Positions 6,611-7,858 of a stretch of DNA of 7,858 bases are shown one piece after another. The DNA comes from DASWUZ01 sp036401395 (GTDB lineage: Bacteria > Acidobacteriota > Terriglobia > Terriglobales > Acidobacteriaceae). The notes beneath the pieces were generated by a model that made no database searches, was not told where the DNA came from, and was given only the letters and a program-made list of their open reading frames with translations. The position numbers were made by a program, and so were the translations under genes. Location: contig DASWUZ010000209.1 of NCBI GenBank assembly GCA_036401395.1, positions 1 to 7,858 on the forward strand, given 5' to 3'. Positions within the stretch are counted from its first letter, which is position 1, and every line of letters starts with the position of its first letter.

Positions 6611-7380
6611 CGAGTAAACGCCAGTCCGATGTGCGTGAGCAACTCATCGCGCACCTCGAGATATTCCGGCGAACTGATATTGCGTGGATGCCTAATACCA
6701 ATGCTGACAATCTCTTGAATCTTCCCCGGCCGCGAACTAAGCACAACAATGCGGTCCGCCAACTGCACGGCCTCATCGATGTCATGCGTTACGAGAACGA
6801 TGGTCCTGCGCTCGGCCTGCCAGATCCGCAATAGCTCTCCGCGCATGAGCAGTCGCGTGATGGAGTCGAGCGCACCAAACGGCTCATCGAGAAAGAGAAT
6901 GTCGGGGTTAACCGCGAGGGCCCGCGCGACCTGCAACCGCTGCTTCATACCCCCGGAGAGTCCAGCGGGATAAGAACGCTCGAACCCCTGCAGCCGCACC
7001 AGTTCAACATAGTGGGCGATCCGCTGCTCGCGTTCCGCCTTAGGCAGCTTCGATAGTCCAAAACCAATGTTCCCCTCAACCGTCAGCCAGGGAAATACGC
7101 CGCGCTCCTGGAACACAACGATGCGCCGAGGGTCGGGCCCGCGAACAACGTTGCCGTTGATTGAAATGCTGCCGCTGGTCGGAGTCAGAAACCCGCCCAT
7201 CGCATTCAGCAAAGTCGATTTGCCGCAGCCCGAGGGCCCAACGATGCAGATGAATTCTCCATCCGCGATGTCGAGGTTGATATCGTCGAGCACCGGCTCC
7301 AGTTTGCCACCGCGTTCGAATGAAACAGCGATGTGATCCACCCGCAGCTTTGGCGGCGCTATTCCCAAAACGTCACTCAC
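6607..7380 (-). CDS. ABC transporter ATP-binding protein, SsuB/NrtD/TauB-like
   Basis: This is a 257-residue cytoplasmic ATPase that energises the importer. All nucleotide-binding motifs are intact: Walker A GPSGCGKST (48-56), Q-loop Gln91 in VFQERGVFPWLTV, signature LSGGMKQR (141-148), Walker B ILFLDEP (161-167), D-loop ALD (170-172) and switch His199 in LVTHDIDEAV. The FQERGVFPWLTV stretch and the SSRPGKI segment (215-221) are characteristic of the nitrate/sulfonate/taurine subfamily. The start is GTG (7378-7380), giving MSDVLG; it overlaps the upstream permease stop by 8 bases. No better ATG exists before the Walker A region. At the other end its TGA overlaps the next permease's ATG by 4 bases. 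It would serve both permeases. Confidence 0.95.
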   Translation of the reverse strand: MSDVLGIAPPKLRVDHIAVSFERGGKLEPVLDDINLDIADGEFICIVGPSGCGKSTLLNAMGGFLTPTSGSISINGNVVRGPDPRRIVVFQERGVFPWLTVEGNIGFGLSKLPKAEREQRIAHYVELVRLQGFERSYPAGLSGGMKQRLQVARALAVNPDILFLDEPFGALDSITRLLMRGELLRIWQAERRTIVLVTHDIDEAVQLADRIVVLSSRPGKIQEIVSIGIRHPRNISSPEYLEVRDELLTHIGLAFTR

Positions 7381-7858
7381 CGGCGTAACCCCATCTCTCC
7401 GAGGTCGCGCGCTCGAGCGACCGCATCCCGAGGTCCATCAACAAGCCAATCGTCCCAATGAGCACCATGCCTGCGACGACAAGGTCATAGCGGTTTCCGG
7501 CATTGCGCGCATCGACAATCAGAAACCCGAGACCAGAATTGACCGAGATCATCTCTGCCGCCACCACGACCAGCCACGCAACGCCCAGCGTGATACGCAT
7601 CCCCGTGACCAACTGAGGAAAAACCGCCGGATACAACACCCGGCCGATAAAGTCTCTCGGGCTCAAACCGAAGTTGCGACCCGCATTGATATATACGGCG
7701 GGCACGTTATGCACCGCGCTCATCGCAGTGAGCAGGAGAGGAAAGAAACACGCAACAAAAATCAGGAAGATCGCCGCGAAGTCTCCCACTCCAAACCACA
7801 GGATCGCGATCGGAATCCAAGCCAGGGGCGAAATTGGCCGGAAGATTTGAACGATCGG
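7373..7858 (-). CDS. second ABC permease, SsuC/NrtB-like, N-terminus beyond the window
   Basis: This is the C-terminal 161 residues of a permease whose beginning lies past the right edge. The reading frame stays open to base 7858, and the apparent GTG at 7789 is an internal Val. The visible part begins at a segment matching RPISPLAWIPIAI, continues GVGDFAAIFLIF, the coupling loop NAGRNFGLSPRD...PAVFPQ, and ends AWLVVVAAEM, SGLGFL and ERWGYAGE. It aligns with the C-terminal 162 residues of the permease at 5834-6610, including RYDLVVA and the terminal RWG, at about 55% identity. The TGA (7373-7375) lies inside the ATPase start region, so translation is coupled. Any binding protein or regulator at the operon's head would lie further right. 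Confidence 0.93.
   Translation of the reverse strand, partial: PIVQIFRPISPLAWIPIAILWFGVGDFAAIFLIFVACFFPLLLTAMSAVHNVPAVYINAGRNFGLSPRDFIGRVLYPAVFPQLVTGMRITLGVAWLVVVAAEMISVNSGLGFLIVDARNAGNRYDLVVAGMVLIGTIGLLMDLGMRSLERATSERWGYAGE

Overview
The window looks like chromosomal DNA from a GC-rich bacterium. The long GTP-type PEP carboxykinase, the secreted YncE-like propeller protein and the overall style of the genes suggest an Acidobacteriota (Terriglobia-like) soil bacterium. That is inferred from protein flavour; there is no rRNA or other decisive marker. No CRISPR array, tRNA, rRNA or recognisable transposase is visible.

Left part (1-2520), an accessory-looking patch. A small four-helix membrane protein (DUF1772-like, 193-663) is followed by a non-coding stretch. 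Next comes a minus-strand fragment (797 to about 952) that is clearly the 3' end of a second copy of the YncE-like gene. A MaoC/PhaJ-type enoyl-CoA hydratase gene (967-1389, plus strand) follows, with about 49% GC against about 63% in a sampled part of pckG. The intact YncE-like gene (1472-2518, minus strand) is next. The hydratase gene is therefore bracketed by two direct copies of the same gene end, the clearest sign of past rearrangement in the window.

Middle (2519-4755). A divergent intergenic region of 380 bases contains several short inverted repeats. It leads into a complete pckG, encoding GTP-dependent PEP carboxykinase, the first committed step of gluconeogenesis.

Right part (4786-7858), a minus-strand ABC importer operon of the nitrate/sulfonate/taurine (NrtABC/SsuABC) class. 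In transcription order it has a permease cut by the window edge, an ATPase, a second permease and a substrate-binding protein. All junctions overlap (8, 4 and 11 bases), so the four genes are surely one translationally coupled unit. The two permeases are paralogous (about 55% identical over 161 residues by hand alignment) and probably form a heterodimeric channel. The substrate cannot be read from the sequence. The operon converges on pckG with only 30 bases between the stop codons.

I see no strong evidence of a wholly new system. The items most worth a second look are the duplicated gene end around the hydratase, the two-permease importer with an unusual Cys-x3-Cys binding protein, and a probable frameshift at the start of the first gene.
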